Shown here: piece by piece, positions 1 to 9,885 of the stretch
Layout: each line of letters starts with the position of its first letter
Numbering within the stretch: position 1 is the first letter of the stretch
DNA from: Symbiodinium natans
Lineage: Eukaryota > Sar > Dinophyceae > Suessiales > Symbiodiniaceae
DNA length: 64,000 nt
Reading direction: 5' to 3'
NCBI GenBank assembly: GCA_905221605.1
Contig: CAJNDS010002610.1
Location: 122,001-186,000 of the forward strand
Translations under genes and position numbers: made by a program
The notes under the pieces: model-generated
The model's database searches: none
Told to the model about the DNA's origin: nothing
What the model saw: the letters and a program-made list of their open reading frames with translations, nothing else

Positions 1-93
1 TTGAATCATAACCACGCTAGGGTACTTAAGGGGCTTATGAATGGGGTATAGCTACAGTTATGAGTGGGTTGTGTGTACCCTGAACCTCCAAGT
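1..93 (+). mobile_element. Family A MITE-like element, right part, cut by window start
   Basis: The stretch matches the right half of the complete copy at 61378-61522: CTTAAGGGGCTTATGAAT, then TAGCTACAGTTATGAGTGGG, ending in TGAACCTCCAAGT, the terminal inverted repeat of the family. The left terminus lies outside the window. No coding capacity is visible, as expected of a non-autonomous MITE. The family assignment rests on the shared terminus and interior. Confidence 0.7.
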
Positions 94-332
94 CCCCCCG
101 CCCTCTTGGAAAGGTGCTTGGGTCAGTGGATTGGTTGGGGGCTTTGGCTTTGGGTTAGGCTTGTGAACTACGAAAATCTTGAAAGCTCCCCTAAACCCTG
201 CACCCTAAACCCAAACTCTAAAGCTTTATCGACCTTCTACCCTGCTGCTGTAGGAGCCTAAATAGTTAGAACAGGGTTTTGGGGGGGTATGAGAATATAT
301 TAATATAGGGATCATACGGGAATACTATTATT

Positions 333-661
333 ACCCCTAAACCCCAAACCCTAAACCCTAAACACTAAACCCTAAACGCGAAACCCCAAACCCTAAACCC
401 TAAACCCTACACCCTAGAAGCTATTCGCCGCAGCTGGCAAGCTCAGCGCTGGATGCAAGAACTGCGGCTGGCCTAGACTGAAAACCCGCAACATGGACTT
501 GCAAGCTCAGCCTGACTCACATTCCGCCACTGCGCAACCCTAAACCCTAAACCCCAAACCCTAAACCCTAGCCCTAAACCCTAAACCCCAAACCCTAAAC
601 CCTAGCCCTAAACCCTAAACCCTAAACCCTAAACCCCAAACCCCAAACCCTAAACCCTAAG
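333..661 (-). repeat. Two C-arrays bracketing a 120 bp core
   Basis: CCCTAAA units (some CCCCAAA, CGCGAAA) run at 333-415 and 537-661. The core at 416-536 is GC-rich and unlike the arrays; it holds GCAAGCTCAGC twice, about 60 bp apart. Both arrays read in the same direction, unlike the composites. Bases 94-332 hold no gene I can support; 276-332 is AT-rich and weakly resembles family H. Confidence 0.9.
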
Positions 662-784
662 ACGCCTTCGCAGCATTCAGCAGGGCCACCAGCATGCCGC
701 ATTTTGGCTGGGCCACCTGCACCGCTTCACTCGGGTGTAGGGGCTTTTATCTCCCAGAATGGGCAGACAAACATACATTTGAAT

Positions 785-850
785 TTATACATACATACAT
801 ACATATACATATACATATACATGTATATGTATATATATATATATATATAC
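785..850. repeat. ATAC/ATATAC/TA microsatellite
   Basis: An ATAC tetranucleotide run passes into ATATAC units and then pure TA repeats. The peptide it encodes (HIHIHIHVYVYI) is an artefact of the simple repeat. It lies between a short unique piece (662-784) and degenerate C-array sequence. Confidence 0.95.
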
Positions 851-855
851 GTCTA

Positions 856-1210
856 ACCCCAACCGCTAAACCCTAAACCCTAAACCCCAAACAAACATAC
901 CCTAAAACCCTTAACCCTAAGCAAAGAATCACGATACCGGCCATGGCAAAGCCATTGCAGGTGGCTAAGGGCTTTAGGTTAGCATTCTAGGGCTTGGGAT
1001 TTAGTTCTAAACATCCCAAACACCTCAATGTCAATGCTATGGAGTGAACCCAAGATCCCTCCGACCATTCAAAACCACTACCTCAAAATTCAAAAGAAAC
1101 CCCAAACCCTAAGACCCTAAACCTTAAACCCTAAACCTTACAACCTTAAACCTTGAAACCTATATCCTAAAACCCCAAAAGCCTCCTTAATGCTAAACCC
1201 TCAACTTAAA
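856..1210 (-). repeat. Degenerate CCCTAAA sequence with unique inserts
   Basis: Scattered, mutated CCCTAAA and CCTTAAA units at 856-920 and 1088-1200 flank a unique piece at 925-1085. The units are far more diverged than those at 1916-2024, so this looks like older telomeric sequence. No gene is supported. Confidence 0.8.
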
Positions 1211-1915
1211 CATGTCAGCCCGTCAGCCCACCACACAACCAGAACTCCCTGTAAGCAAAAATGGGAGTTAGAGTTTAGGGTTTTTAGGGTCTAGGTAGAC
1301 CCTTTACCCTAAAGACGAAAGCCTGAACCCCAAACAAACAAATCAAACCTGCCTTCCTCATTCTGTCCTCTGTCATTCCTGCAGGGTTGCGCAGCTCTGC
1401 AGGTTAGGCTTCAGGTTCGGCTTAAGGCTAGGGTTCTGCCCTGTGGGTATTCCCTAACTGTGGAGTAGACCCTGGAAAAATATACACTTCTAGGCAATAA
1501 GTAGCCATAACAGGAACCCAGAACCAAAAAAGCATTCCAGTGCAGTACTCCAAAACCCAGGGTTTGAAGGTTGGGATTTGGGATTTGGGCTTAGAGTTCC
1601 CGGGGTTGCAGGGTTCGGGGTTCAGGACGAAACCCTACTGAACTACGATATCGTCTCTAGAGGCTGCTGGTTGCCAAAGAACAGAGGGGGCCAAAATGGC
1701 GCCCGACACTGCACTCGCTTCCACTCTCATGGCTGTGTGCGCACGCGTGAACTGCCGTTGCTTTGCAGGGTTTCGGGTTCAGGGGCTTCCTAAAAGCTCC
1801 AGGGACTCTTGCCCTAAACCCAAACCCTAAACCCTAAACCCTTGTTTGGGCCCAGAGACCACTTTTGCCCTTTCTGGTGCATTTTGAGCCGAAGTGTTGG
1901 GCCTAGATGCTAAAA
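1211..1915. other. Mostly unique stretch, no supported gene
   Basis: This holds weak G-strand traces at 1264-1300 and 1385-1440, a degenerate G-type stretch with an ORF near 1578-1793, and a short C-array at 1812-1842. The ORF begins and ends in repeat-derived residues, so I do not call it a gene. Confidence 0.5.
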
Positions 1916-2024
1916 AACCCTAAACCCCAGACCCCAAACCCTAAACCCTAAACCCTAAACCCTAAACCCTAACCCTAAACCCTAAACCCTAAACCCTAAA
2001 CCCTAAACCCTAAACCCTAAATCC
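1916..2024 (-). repeat. C-array, about 14 units
   Basis: Near-perfect CCCTAAA repeats, with one CCCTAA deletion unit and a degenerate left edge (CCCCAGACCCC). It is one of the cleaner arrays in the first 3 kb. Confidence 0.95.
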
Positions 2025-2143
2025 TGAGCAGCTTGAGGTTCGACACCTCTCACGTTCCAGTGGGTTTGGGGTCGCGGGGGGCTATAGGCTGCAGGACTCT
2101 AAGGTCGCATTTTACTCTGGAGTGAGATCGAGTTCATGAGTTA

Positions 2144-2237
2144 GGGTATAGGGCTTATGGTGTAGGCTTTTAGGTTGAGGGTTTAGGGTTTAGGGTTTAG
2201 GGGGGTATAGGGCTTATGGTGTAGGCTTTTAGGTTTC
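2144..2237 (+). repeat. Short G-array between two 31 bp direct repeats
   Basis: The sequence from GGTATAGGGCTTATGGTG through TAGGCTTTTAGGTT occurs at about 2145-2175 and again at about 2205-2235. Between the copies is GAGGG followed by about three TTTAGGG units. The arrangement is either a 60 bp tandem duplication or an insertion that duplicated its target. Confidence 0.75.
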
Positions 2238-2396
2238 GGCCTTACAGCTTCAGTTCTTGCTAGTAGCAACAGACAACAAGCACCTAGGACGCAAACCACT
2301 AAATGCAGAGAGCCCACCCAGACCTCCGACGATTCCGTCATCGAGCACGCCGGCCAGATGTAGGATTCCTGTCACGCCACGCACCTGTAGGCAAGA

Positions 2397-2527
2397 TACC
2401 CTAAACCCTAAACCCTAAACCCTAAACCCTAAACGCTAGGTTAAACTTCAGGTGCGGGAGCGACGCTGTGATAATGCGCCCTTTTGCCCTCAACTTCCAC
2501 TTGCCTGGGGTTTAGGGTTTGTAGGGT
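2397..2527. repeat. Small composite: C-array, core, G trace
   Basis: Five CCCTAAA units at 2397-2436 are followed by a 70 bp unique core and then one or two TTTAGGG units at 2509-2527. It has the polarity of the larger composites but is only weakly supported on the right side. Confidence 0.6.
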
Positions 2528-2603
2528 TGTGAGTATGATGCGTGAAGAATCCTCAGCCCTCTGGCATGGAGAAATCCCAAACTAAAGCTTGGCTATAGAA
2601 GGA

Positions 2604-2715
2604 CTTATGCTTAGTTGCTGAGTTCATAAGCCCCCTAAAAAGTACACTTTCAGTTTTCTATAGGAGATTATAGTAGCCAAAAAGTGTAAAGTGTACTCAT
2701 TCAGCTACTAAGTAT
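2604..2715. mobile_element. Imperfect foldback element
   Basis: Inverted repeats are visible: CTTAGTTGCTGAGTT near 2610 pairs with AGCTACTAAG near 2705, and AGTACACTTT at 2641 pairs with AAAGTGTACT near 2688. The left arm carries an extra stretch with CATAAGCCCCC, a motif also seen in family A. It may be a diverged family A relative. Nothing coding is visible. Confidence 0.5.
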
Positions 2716-2918
2716 AGTCATCTTGGTGCACAGCTGTCACTCGTTTCCACCGCAGCTGGAAAAACGTGACACCGCGCTAATCTTGAAGGTTGGTCGAGGG
2801 ACAGCGGTTGCTTGCTCTTTTTTTTGAAAGAGGTAGTCTCCGCAGAATTTCGAGCCACCAAATATATTGACTTGCTGCTTTGCTTTCATAAGCACCAATC
2901 ACAACAGCAAAGGTTGCC

Positions 2919-3093
2919 AAACCCTAAACCCTAAACCCTAAACCCAAAATTTTTGACAGCTTTGAGGCAAAACATGAATTGCCACCATCTCCATCCTCTA
3001 GGGCTCACGGGACTAGACCCAACAGCAACCTAGGGATAGCCCTAAACCCTAAACCCTAAACCCTAAACCCTGAACCCTAAACCCTAAACCCTA
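2919..3093 (-). repeat. Two short C-arrays
   Basis: CCCTAAA units occur at 2919-2946 and 3039-3093, separated by about 90 bp of unique sequence. The region before (2716-2918) is unique, with an 11 bp T run near 2818, and shows no supported gene. Confidence 0.9.
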
Positions 3094-3239
3094 GAGCGAA
3101 CCGAAGCCCTACAAAAGATCTTGTCCCAGGGGATGTTTAGAGTTTCATGCACCAAAATGCTTCGGCCTACGGCCTACGGGTCTGCGACCTCAGCTTGACC
3201 CAGGGTTTAGGAATTAGGCCTTAGGGCTACTAGATGCAG

Positions 3240-3340
3240 TAGTAACCTAGGAATAAAAGGGCACCCTTTTTGGTGTTAAGGGGCTTATAAAAGGAACCCC
3301 AACCCTAAAGAAGGAAATAAGGGCCTACTCCGGGTCCTAG
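3240..3340 (+). repeat. Family G dispersed element, uninterrupted copy
   Basis: It begins near TAACCTAGGAATAAAAGGG, continues CACCCTTTTTGG, AAGGGGCTTATAA and GGAACC, and ends GGGCCTACTCCGGGTCCTAG. The copies at 55395 and 61777 share this order. The junction AAAAGGG-CACCC is uninterrupted here, whereas two other copies carry telomeric repeats at that point. Confidence 0.75.
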
Positions 3341-3669
3341 ACTTACAGCGCCACATCAACCAAGAACAGCCCCGAAATCACAAGTCATGACCCTGCCCAA
3401 GCATGCGAGACGCGCTCCTGCTGAGTTGGGCACCCTACACCCCATAAACCCTACATCCCCTCAGCCCAGGAATGCCACGCTATAACCTGAGCCCTACACC
3501 CTAAACTACGGCCCTCAGACCCTCTATGCCCTAAACCCAGAAAATCCCGCACTCAACTCTGTGCCCTACACCCTAAACCGCGGCGGCCCTGAGACTGCGA
3601 GCCACCTGCAGGAGCGACTCCTGTAACACCGAGGTGCTGTCCACTTTGGCAGCCTGCCATATGGGGGTT
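3341..3669. other. Degenerate CCCTA-rich spacer, no gene
   Basis: The stretch contains loosely spaced CCCTACACC and CCCTAAAC words between unique bases, without regular seven-base spacing. No reading frame looks coding. Confidence 0.5.
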
Positions 3670-3748
3670 TCACGAGAATAGGGGACCCTAAAATTAGACC
3701 CCAAATACTAGGATCCCCTTATAGTAAGGACCCCAATGAGGTACCCCT
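3670..3748 (-). repeat. Family F dispersed element
   Basis: Read on the minus strand it runs AGGGGTACCTCATTGGGGTCC, then AAGGGGATCCTAGTATTTGG, then TTTTAGGGTCCCC. The same order occurs at 28605-28684, 42233-42320 (minus) and 49843-49922. It abuts a clean C-array on its right. Confidence 0.75.
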
Positions 3749-3831
3749 AAACCCTAAACCCTAAACCCTAAACCCTAAACCCTAAACCCTAAACCCTAAA
3801 CCCTAAACCCTAAACCCTAAACCCTAAACCA
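3745..3831 (-). repeat. C-array, about 12 units
   Basis: Uninterrupted CCCTAAA repeats directly join the end of the family F element. Unique sequence with scattered G-strand traces (3850-3895, 4000-4045) and a short C-array (4095-4125) follows to 4267, with no supported gene. Confidence 0.95.
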
Positions 3832-4267
3832 ACTAGGGACCCTCAGAACCCCTCAAGGGTTTAGGGGTTTGGGGATGTTTGGTGTTTAGGGTCTAGGCCT
3901 ATGCTGAACTTGGAACCCTAACAAAAATATAATGCTAGCTGCCTCTTAGGAATTGCAGTGCCGGAAAATTAAAAACTATTCCTAAGAATCCCGAAGTTAC
4001 AGGGTTTAGGGTGGGGTCTAGGGTCTAGGGTATAAGGGTAGGGTCAAACCTTGCCTCCCCAGCAACATGGAGCACCTGATCCACATTTTCCTATCCCCCT
4101 AAACCCTAAACCCTAAACCCCAAAATAGGTATCTCTTTGCCTGAAGAAGCCGCACCTCGACAACGGTGCAGCGGGCCAGGTCCCCCTCCAACTTGCCTCA
4201 GCCGAGTGTTGCAAGGGGCCTTATCAAGACGGATACCTGTAGACGTGGGGCCCTTGTTATCGGACCC

Positions 4268-4340
4268 TCAACCCCTAAACCCCTAAACCCCTAAACCCCT
4301 AAACACCTAAACCCCTAAACCCTAAACCCTAAACCCTGAA
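4268..4340 (-). repeat. C-array with 8-base CCCCTAAA units
   Basis: About five units of CCCCTAAA are followed by ordinary CCCTAAA units. It is a locally homogenised telomere variant, the same variant that forms the long array at 28795-28990. Confidence 0.9.
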
Positions 4341-4471
4341 AAAGAAACCCCTCCCGAATCTTGTCCAACTATCCTGGTCGTGAGGCAGACATGGGAGAGC
4401 AAGGTGCCAAGAAAAAGGTTTCCAGATTCTTGCGTGCAGGGGCAACCGCCTTCGGATCCGCCCACAACCAT

Positions 4472-4722
4472 GCCTAAACCCTAAACCCTAAACCCTAAAC
4501 CCCTAAACCCTAAACCCTAAACCCTAAAACCCTAAACCCTAAACCCTAAAACCTAAACCCCAAACCCCAAAAGAGTAGCTAGTAGGCTCTTATCCTTTTG
4601 CATTTAGCTTTGGACCTTCCGCCTCGATTGAATCTCTACTTCCGGGAAAAAGTCCCTGAACCCTAAACCCTAAATCCCAAACCCTAAACCCTGTACCCTA
4701 AGGCCTAAACCCCAAACCTAAG
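4472..4722 (-). repeat. C-arrays with mixed variants
   Basis: CCCTAAA, CCCCTAAA, CCCTAAAA and CCCCAAA units run at 4472-4571. A unique piece of about 85 bp follows, then degenerate units at 4657-4722 that run into the 3' end of the candidate coding region. Confidence 0.9.
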
Positions 4723-5015
4723 TTTGTAAGTCCAGACAAGGTGTCGGAGTCAAGAAGCCCGGCAAAGGCGGCACACATGAGCCCGTTCAGTATGGACCCG
4801 TCGACGGCGAGGGACATTGGCGGGAGTCCGCCAGCCGCCTCTGTGACTGCTTCCAAGTAGTCACCGAGGAGCTCGAGCATCTCCTGGGCCCCACTCCCGC
4901 CATAGCAGCGGGGGAGACTGCTTCCGGTTGTCCGTCCTCTGCATGCTGAGTCGCACGTTAGAATGCAAACCCCATCCATCCAGAAGTGATGAGAACAGAA
5001 GAGGTCAAGGTTCAT
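4698..5015 (-). CDS. Candidate coding exon, unrecognised protein
   Basis: A 105-codon minus-strand frame. The part from about residue 38 onward looks coding: it includes QEMLELLGDYLEAVTEAAGG and MSLAVDGSILNGLMCAAFAG, has GC-rich third positions and would form amphipathic helices. The last residues (NLGLGFRP) come from telomeric repeat and are probably not coding, so the exon likely ends near the SGLTNL segment or splices there. The first 35 residues look less convincing and may be intron or upstream sequence. I recognise no family. It sits between C-arrays, with no partner exon identified. A pseudogene fragment is equally possible. Confidence 0.35.
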   Translation of the reverse strand: MNLDLFCSHHFWMDGVCILTCDSACRGRTTGSSLPRCYGGSGAQEMLELLGDYLEAVTEAAGGLPPMSLAVDGSILNGLMCAAFAGLLDSDTLSGLTNLGLGFRP

Positions 5016-5068
5016 GAGAGAGTTGCTTTACAACGTAGGAGCAGGGCGTCTTCCTGCCGGCAGCAGAA

Positions 5069-5382
5069 ACCCCTAAACCCCAAACCCTAACCCCCAAACC
5101 CCTAAACCCTAAACCCTAAACCCTAACCCCTAACCCCAAAACCCTAAACCCTAAACCCTAAACCCTAAACCCTAAACCCTAAACCCTAAACCCTAAACCC
5201 TAAACCCTACCTCACTCCAGAGTTCTGTGGGTGACCATCTCAGGGACCGGCCTTCGTTGAACACTGTCGCAATCGACGTCGCCGATTGGGGGTTTAGGGT
5301 TTAGGGTTTAGGGTTTAGGGTTTAGGGTTTAGGGTTAGGGTTTAGGTTTTAGGGCTTAGGGTTTAGGGTTTAGGGTTTAGCA
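5069..5382. repeat. Composite: C-array, 79 bp core, G-array
   Basis: The C-array (5069-5210) starts with CCCCTAA variants and ends in ten or more perfect CCCTAAA units. The core at 5211-5289 is unique and GC-rich. The G-array (5290-5382) is nearly perfect apart from one TTAGGG and one TTTTAGGG unit. This is the first full example of the telomere-capped-fragment polarity. Confidence 0.95.
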
Positions 5383-5623
5383 GCATTGAATCTCTTTGAC
5401 GCCCCGGGGCAAGGCGCATCCTGTCTCGCGACTGATTCCTACTATGGGCATGGAGGAATGTCCATAGCCACACACAACTCATAGCGAAATCCTCTATGTT
5501 CTCCTTCAACGAGACTGCGCCTAGTGGAAGATAAGCTCGATGTTCAATTGATTGCCCGAAGTTCATCGTGCAGCCAACAGTTCAATGACGTTCTCTTTTC
5601 TGCATGCTACTAGAAAGTCGTTA

Positions 5624-5850
5624 CCTAAACCCTGAACCCTAAACCCTATAAACCTTATGAACCCTAAACCCTAAACCCTCAACCCCAAAGCTCAGCACCC
5701 CTAACCACGTTGAGCCGTGGACTGGATCCCATGCGGCGCAGAAGCAAAAGCTGCTCCGGCTGGAAGCCCTGTGAAGGGCGCGAAACTTTAGGGCTTAAGG
5801 GTGAGTGTTTAGGGTTTAGGGTTTAGGGTTTAGGGTGTAGGGATCAGGGT
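5624..5850. repeat. Composite: C-array, about 110 bp core, G-array
   Basis: A degenerate C-array (5624-5690, with a CCCTATAAA unit) is followed by a unique GC-rich core and a short G-array (5803-5842). The preceding 240 bp hold a 67-codon minus frame at 5363-5566 that starts plausibly (MNFGQSIEHRAYLPLGAV) but runs into repeat; I treat it as unproven. Confidence 0.85.
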
Positions 5851-6940
5851 GTAGCGTTGCCATCTTGGATCCTGACCTGGAAGGGTACAAAACAAGGTTT
5901 AGGGTGAGGGGCTTAATATAGCGGCCCGAATCATTAGAATAAGGCATTGGGGGTTATTCTAGATTCATTACAGGGGCCCTAAGGGAATACTGTTAGGAAT
6001 TGTTCCGACCCCTATAATCGGGCAATTGCAGCGCTAGCAAAAGCTTCTTCCTTGGATCGAGTAGCTTGGGGGACTTTTGCGATGAGAGCTGCACGTCGAG
6101 CATGCTACTGTTGAGGCTTAAGCTATACTGGAAGGGAATCAAACGTAGGGCTATAATAAGTAGTGTAGATGCAGATACATAGCGCGTGAATGCGCATAAA
6201 CCCTAGCTTATCATGGACCTTCACATGCTTCTTGTGCAACCCTCAACCGCAGACGCTGCTCCCCACTGTCCTGCTCCTTGATCAGCCACGAAACCACAGC
6301 CCTTGGCGGGTCGCGGGCCTACGAGGGGCTTAGAGGTTTTCGGCGCTTTCAGCCGAGGCTCTCAACCCCTAGACCCGAAGCCCTCAGTTTTATTTAGGGC
6401 CGAAAACATCACCTGTCAAAAATGCAAAGGTGTTGCACCACTTGGGATAAACGTTCCTTCACGCAAAACAACATATGAAACTCGAGCCTTTGATCAAAAC
6501 CCTCAAAGTCAAACCACCCTGAACCCAACCCCGTAAACCCTCAGTAGAACCCTCCAACTGAAACCACCTTAAGCCCAGAGAAATGTTGGTCCCGTGTGCG
6601 GTACCCTAACAAGTCTCCGAAATACAACTGGAGTTCCAACAAAAGGACCAGAAGTTGCAGACCTGCACATCTACCCAAATCGTCAAACTACAAGCTCTGA
6701 ATACTCGGGTGGTTACGGGTGGTTAAGCCTAAAAATTGAAGCCAAGCTTCAACCTTGAATATGTTGAAGGCTTTCTGTCTCGGAGAGAAAGTCTTTGAGC
6801 ATTTCCACGGGCCAAGATTCGCTTACAGCGTCAGAGCACTACCCTCGCACCCTCTGCGAATGGCTCAGACCTAAGCCCCAAAACCAAACCTGAAAACATG
6901 AATCCTCTGTTCCTTCCCAAAGACGTCCATGCCCAAGCCC
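5851..6940. other. 1.1 kb array-free stretch, no firm gene
   Basis: The stretch contains one family H element (5950-6018) and otherwise unique sequence with isolated CCCTAAA-like words near 6200 and 6530. The best frame is 6303-6536 (+), 77 codons, but it ends in SQTTLNPTP, a repeat-derived tail, and shows no domain. I see no promoter or RNA gene. Confidence 0.4.
5950..6018 (+). repeat. Family H dispersed element
   Basis: It shares GGGTTATT, ATTACAGGGGCCCTAAGGGA and TGTTCCGACCCCTATA with the copy at 49269-49341 in the same order. The ends are not defined, and no terminal repeats are obvious. Confidence 0.6.
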
Positions 6941-7575
6941 CACAAAACCCTAAACCCTAAACCCTAAACCCGATGGATGAACCTCACGGCCTTGAGAGAG
7001 TTGGCTTGGCCACCAAGGCACTTTCCAAGGCCGCCCGTGGCCCCAGTCAGGAGCAGTTTTGCTGGCTCCTTTTGGTTGCGGGTTGAGGGTTTAGGCCTCC
7101 TTTTGGCTGTGGGGGCAGGGGGGAAGGGGGAAGCTTAAGCATGTAAGCTGGCTGCGTTTCAGGCCCTACAAAGCACTCTTCGAATGATCACAAAGTTATC
7201 TCTGTCAATGTGTCAATGGACTGTACAAAATCAGTGTCTGACAGTTTCTGAGAATGGGACTGCGAAGTCCGATGTTAACGCCCGCGCAATCGCAGTTGGA
7301 GTGTGCATCGGAGTTCTGGTTTGGGCACCGGCATCCTTCTGACGCAAGAAATCGCACGGTGACAAATCTTGAATTTGCCAGGTCCGCTACTCAGATCCCC
7401 CTTCTTAGCTTCAAGGCGGCCTATTCCCGAGAGTTGTCGACTTGAATCCTGGCCTCAGTCCGCAAACACGACGCTCAGGGGTGGGTGAGGCGGGCTGACA
7501 GAAAAGGAGTGTGCGACCGACAACCTGGTGCGCACCTGCCCCTTTAAGCCTGGGCTTCAAAACAAGAAAACCGAA
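6941..7575. other. Short C-array, weak composite, then unique sequence
   Basis: Four CCCTAAA units (6941-6972) are followed by a GC-rich core and a degenerate G trace at 7082-7096. From 7096 to 7575 the sequence is unique. Frames at 7254-7445 (+) and 7411-7602 (-) overlap each other and neither is convincing. Confidence 0.5.
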
Positions 7576-7632
7576 GTCGCGCGCGCGCGCGCACGCGCGC
7601 ACGCGCGCGTGGGTGTGTGTGTGTGTGTGTCT
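7576..7632. repeat. Alternating purine-pyrimidine tract: CG/CA then GT
   Basis: A (CG)n tract with interspersed CA passes directly into (GT)n. Fifty-odd bases of strict CG/CA/GT alternation is a classic potential Z-DNA former. Several overlapping frames through it are artefacts. Confidence 0.95.
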
Positions 7633-7771
7633 TCACGTGCAAGTGGGCTTCAGGAGTGGCTTGCGGTGTGTCATGCAAAAGAGCATGGGGACGCCAAGTC
7701 AGTTTGGTTCCCTTTTGTACAAGGCATTGAGGGCCCAGCCGCAACCTGCAGAAGAACATCTCAGTTTATCT

Positions 7772-8085
7772 AAAACCCTAAACCCCCTAAACCCTAGACC
7801 CTAAACCCTAAGCTTTTTTTGTGGTGAAAAGGCTCGTGGCTCCGTGAGGGGACGAACAGAACCAGCCTGAAGCGCATCGTCGTTTCGGAAGAACTTCTCG
7901 TTGACTCTTTGAGCGCAGGGTGGCAGTATATACTTAGTCGGCTTAGGGTTTAGGGTTTAGGGTTCCTGGGTAGGCTTTAGATTCTAGGGTTTAGGGTCGG
8001 GTAAAGGGTTTAGGGTCTAGGGTTTAGGGTTCATGGGTTTAGGGTTTACGGTGCAGGGGTTTAGGGTCTAGGGTCAAGGCTTGGG
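7772..8085. repeat. Composite: C-array, 130 bp core, degenerate G-array
   Basis: CCCTAAA and CCCCTAAA units (7772-7812) are followed by a unique core (7813-7942) and a G-array with many point variants (TTTAGGGTC, TTCATGGG) to 8085. Confidence 0.85.
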
Positions 8086-8173
8086 GGTTTGGCACGAAAC
8101 CGACTGGAAGGTTCATGCATCGCACGAGAAGGGGGTCCATGCACCTGAACGATGGTTTCAACTACAGCTACCC

Positions 8174-8248
8174 AGGTTTAGGGTTTAGGGTTTAGGGTTT
8201 AGGGTTTAGGGTTTAGGGTTTAGGGTTTAGGTTTAGGGACTAAACCTA
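8174..8248 (+). repeat. G-array, about 9 units, with a short G-to-C junction
   Basis: Perfect TTTAGGG units end at GGTTTAGGGACTAAACCTAAAC, where the strand sense flips after only two or three bases. The flip is a head-to-head junction like those at 18786-19075. Confidence 0.9.
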
Positions 8249-8924
8249 AACACTCCGATTTGCAGCACGTGGTCTGGGAGGGCGATAGCTGGATACCAAC
8301 TTCTTCTTGAGGTCTCATGGATAGTTGCAAGTGTAGTTCAGCCAGTACCTGAATGCTGTGCTACAACTACAGCTACCATCATCATGTGGCAATAGACCCT
8401 AGACCTAAAGCTCGAAACGCGAAAACCCTAGAGGTATCACAAGGAGTTGCAAGAGAAGCATGTTAGCTTAGGTTCTGAAACTCTTAACCATAGTTATAAC
8501 CATAGTTACTATAGTGGGGCGGGTGGCTCGAAACAATTGCGCTTTGGCATGAGAAAGATTCAGGGTTTAAGGTCTACGGTTCCCTGTTCTCTCTACGCCC
8601 TCACTCCTTGTGGGCTCACACCACAAATTCAGAGACACAGCTTAGGCAAGGTGGGCTTGGAGTAGTATGTTCAAAACTACAGCTACCCTACTTACTACTC
8701 AGACTCATAACTACTCACGAAACCTAACCCCTCAAACAATGCAGACAGGGCCTACTCTAGATCCCGGTCCGAGTATCACAAATGTACTGCTTAGTTGTAA
8801 GCCTGCTTATAACCTTAGGGGCTTACAAGTGCAGTAATAATTGGGGTTCTAAGTACCCAAACCTCCATCAGTGTCAGGCAGGAGGGAAATTAGGTCGGTT
8901 CTTGGCAGACAAGCTTGCAACCCC
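8249..8924. other. Unique stretch with a small foldback and a family G end
   Basis: No gene is supported; the 72-codon frame at 8447-8665 shows no coding character. A family G terminal fragment (GGGCCTACTCTAGATCC) lies at 8740-8770. At 8784-8834 an inverted repeat pairs ACTGC-TTGTAAGCC with GGCTTACAAGTGCAGT. Sequence after it (TTCTAAGTACCCAAACCTCC) resembles the family A right end. Repeated CATAGTTAC and ACTACAGCTACC words recur at 8338-8510 and 8670-8690. Confidence 0.5.
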
Positions 8925-9000
8925 AAGCCCTAAACCCCAAGCCCTAAATCCTAAACCCTAAACCCTGAACCCTGAACCCTAAACCCTAAACGGCAACTCG
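8925..9000 (-). repeat. C-array with CCCTAAG, CCCTGAA and CCCTAAA variants
   Basis: About ten units with local variant clusters (two CCCTGAA in a row, two CCCCAAG/CCCTAAG). Confidence 0.9.
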
Positions 9001-9131
9001 AGGGCATCTTGAGCTTGTTAAGGTAAGATTGGATGGATATGGGTCCGTAGTCACCCCTCCTAATCCCTGATACCCGTTTGGGTCCATGGACGGTTTAGGA
9101 TTTTGGGTGGGTACTGAGAGAACTGTCAAGT

Positions 9132-9240
9132 GTCCTAAGGTTGTGCCCTTGGGTTTGGGGACTGGTTTCGAGAATAGGAGTATATTAAGGGAACCTCTTC
9201 GGGCTACATCCTTAGGGGTCCGAGTATGACACCCTTGAAA
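9132..9240 (+). repeat. Family E dispersed element
   Basis: The order CCTAAGGTTGTGCCCTTGGG, AGTATATTAAGGGAACCT, CTTAGGGGTCCGAGTATG matches 9769-9885, only 640 bp away, and 45434-45550. Confidence 0.7.
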
Positions 9241-9249
9241 CTGGAAGCA

Positions 9250-9555
9250 ACCTAAACCCTAAGCCCCAAACCCCAAACCCTAAAACCTAGCCTAGCCCTA
9301 AACCCTAAACCCTAAGCACAAGTTCTCGCTCCCCGTCGAGGCCATGGGCGGGCAAACGCGAAGCCTTGGCAAAGGAGGGGCTCCAATAAGGAGTAGGGTT
9401 GACCTGGAGGTCAAGGAGGGCCTCCCCCCAAACCCTAAACCCTGAACCCTAAGCCCGAAAACCCTAAACCCTAAAACCCTAAACCCTATCACCCAAAAAC
9501 CCAAAAACCCTAAAACCCTAAAACCCTATAACCCTATAACCCTATAACCCTATAA
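9250..9555 (-). repeat. C-arrays around a GC-rich core, with a CCCTATAA sub-array
   Basis: C-type units run at 9250-9318 and 9428-9555. The latter changes from CCCTAAAA into at least four identical CCCTATAA units at 9524-9555, a locally amplified variant. The core (9319-9427) is GC-rich; a minus-strand frame across it is bounded by repeat-derived residues. Confidence 0.9.
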
Positions 9556-9642
9556 TGGCGGGGTGTTGCTAGGTTTTTGGGCTTCGGTTTGTTCAGATTC
9601 AGGGCTTCTATTGTCATGGCAGCCATAGGGCAAGGATGTTAC

Positions 9643-9736
9643 TCTAAACCCTAAACCCTAAACCCTAAACCCTAAACCCTAAACCCTAAACCCTAAACCC
9701 TAAACCCTAAACCCTAAACCCTAAACCCTAAACCCT
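9643..9736 (-). repeat. C-array, about 13 perfect units
   Basis: Perfect CCCTAAA units end at CCCTGGTTTAGCGTTTAGGGTTTG, where the strand sense flips to G after two bases, a zero-spacer C-to-G junction. Confidence 0.95.
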
Positions 9737-9768
9737 GGTTTAGCGTTTAGGGTTTGTACCTTGGACCC

Positions 9769-9885
9769 TTAAGGTTGTACCCGTGGACCCTTTTTTGAAA
9801 GATCCTCAACCATATTCGGAGTACATTAAGGGGAACCTTTAGGGGTACAACCTTAGGGGTACGAGTCTTAGTCTCTTGATGGAAC
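9769..9885 (+). mobile_element. Family E element with internal inverted repeat
   Basis: TTAAGGTTGTACCC at the left is mirrored by GGGGTACAACCTTAG about 75 bp later, giving a 13-14 bp inverted repeat, followed by GGGGTACGAGTCTTAG. Shared interior: TACATTAAGGGGAACCTTTA. The inverted repeat suggests a small foldback element. Confidence 0.65.
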
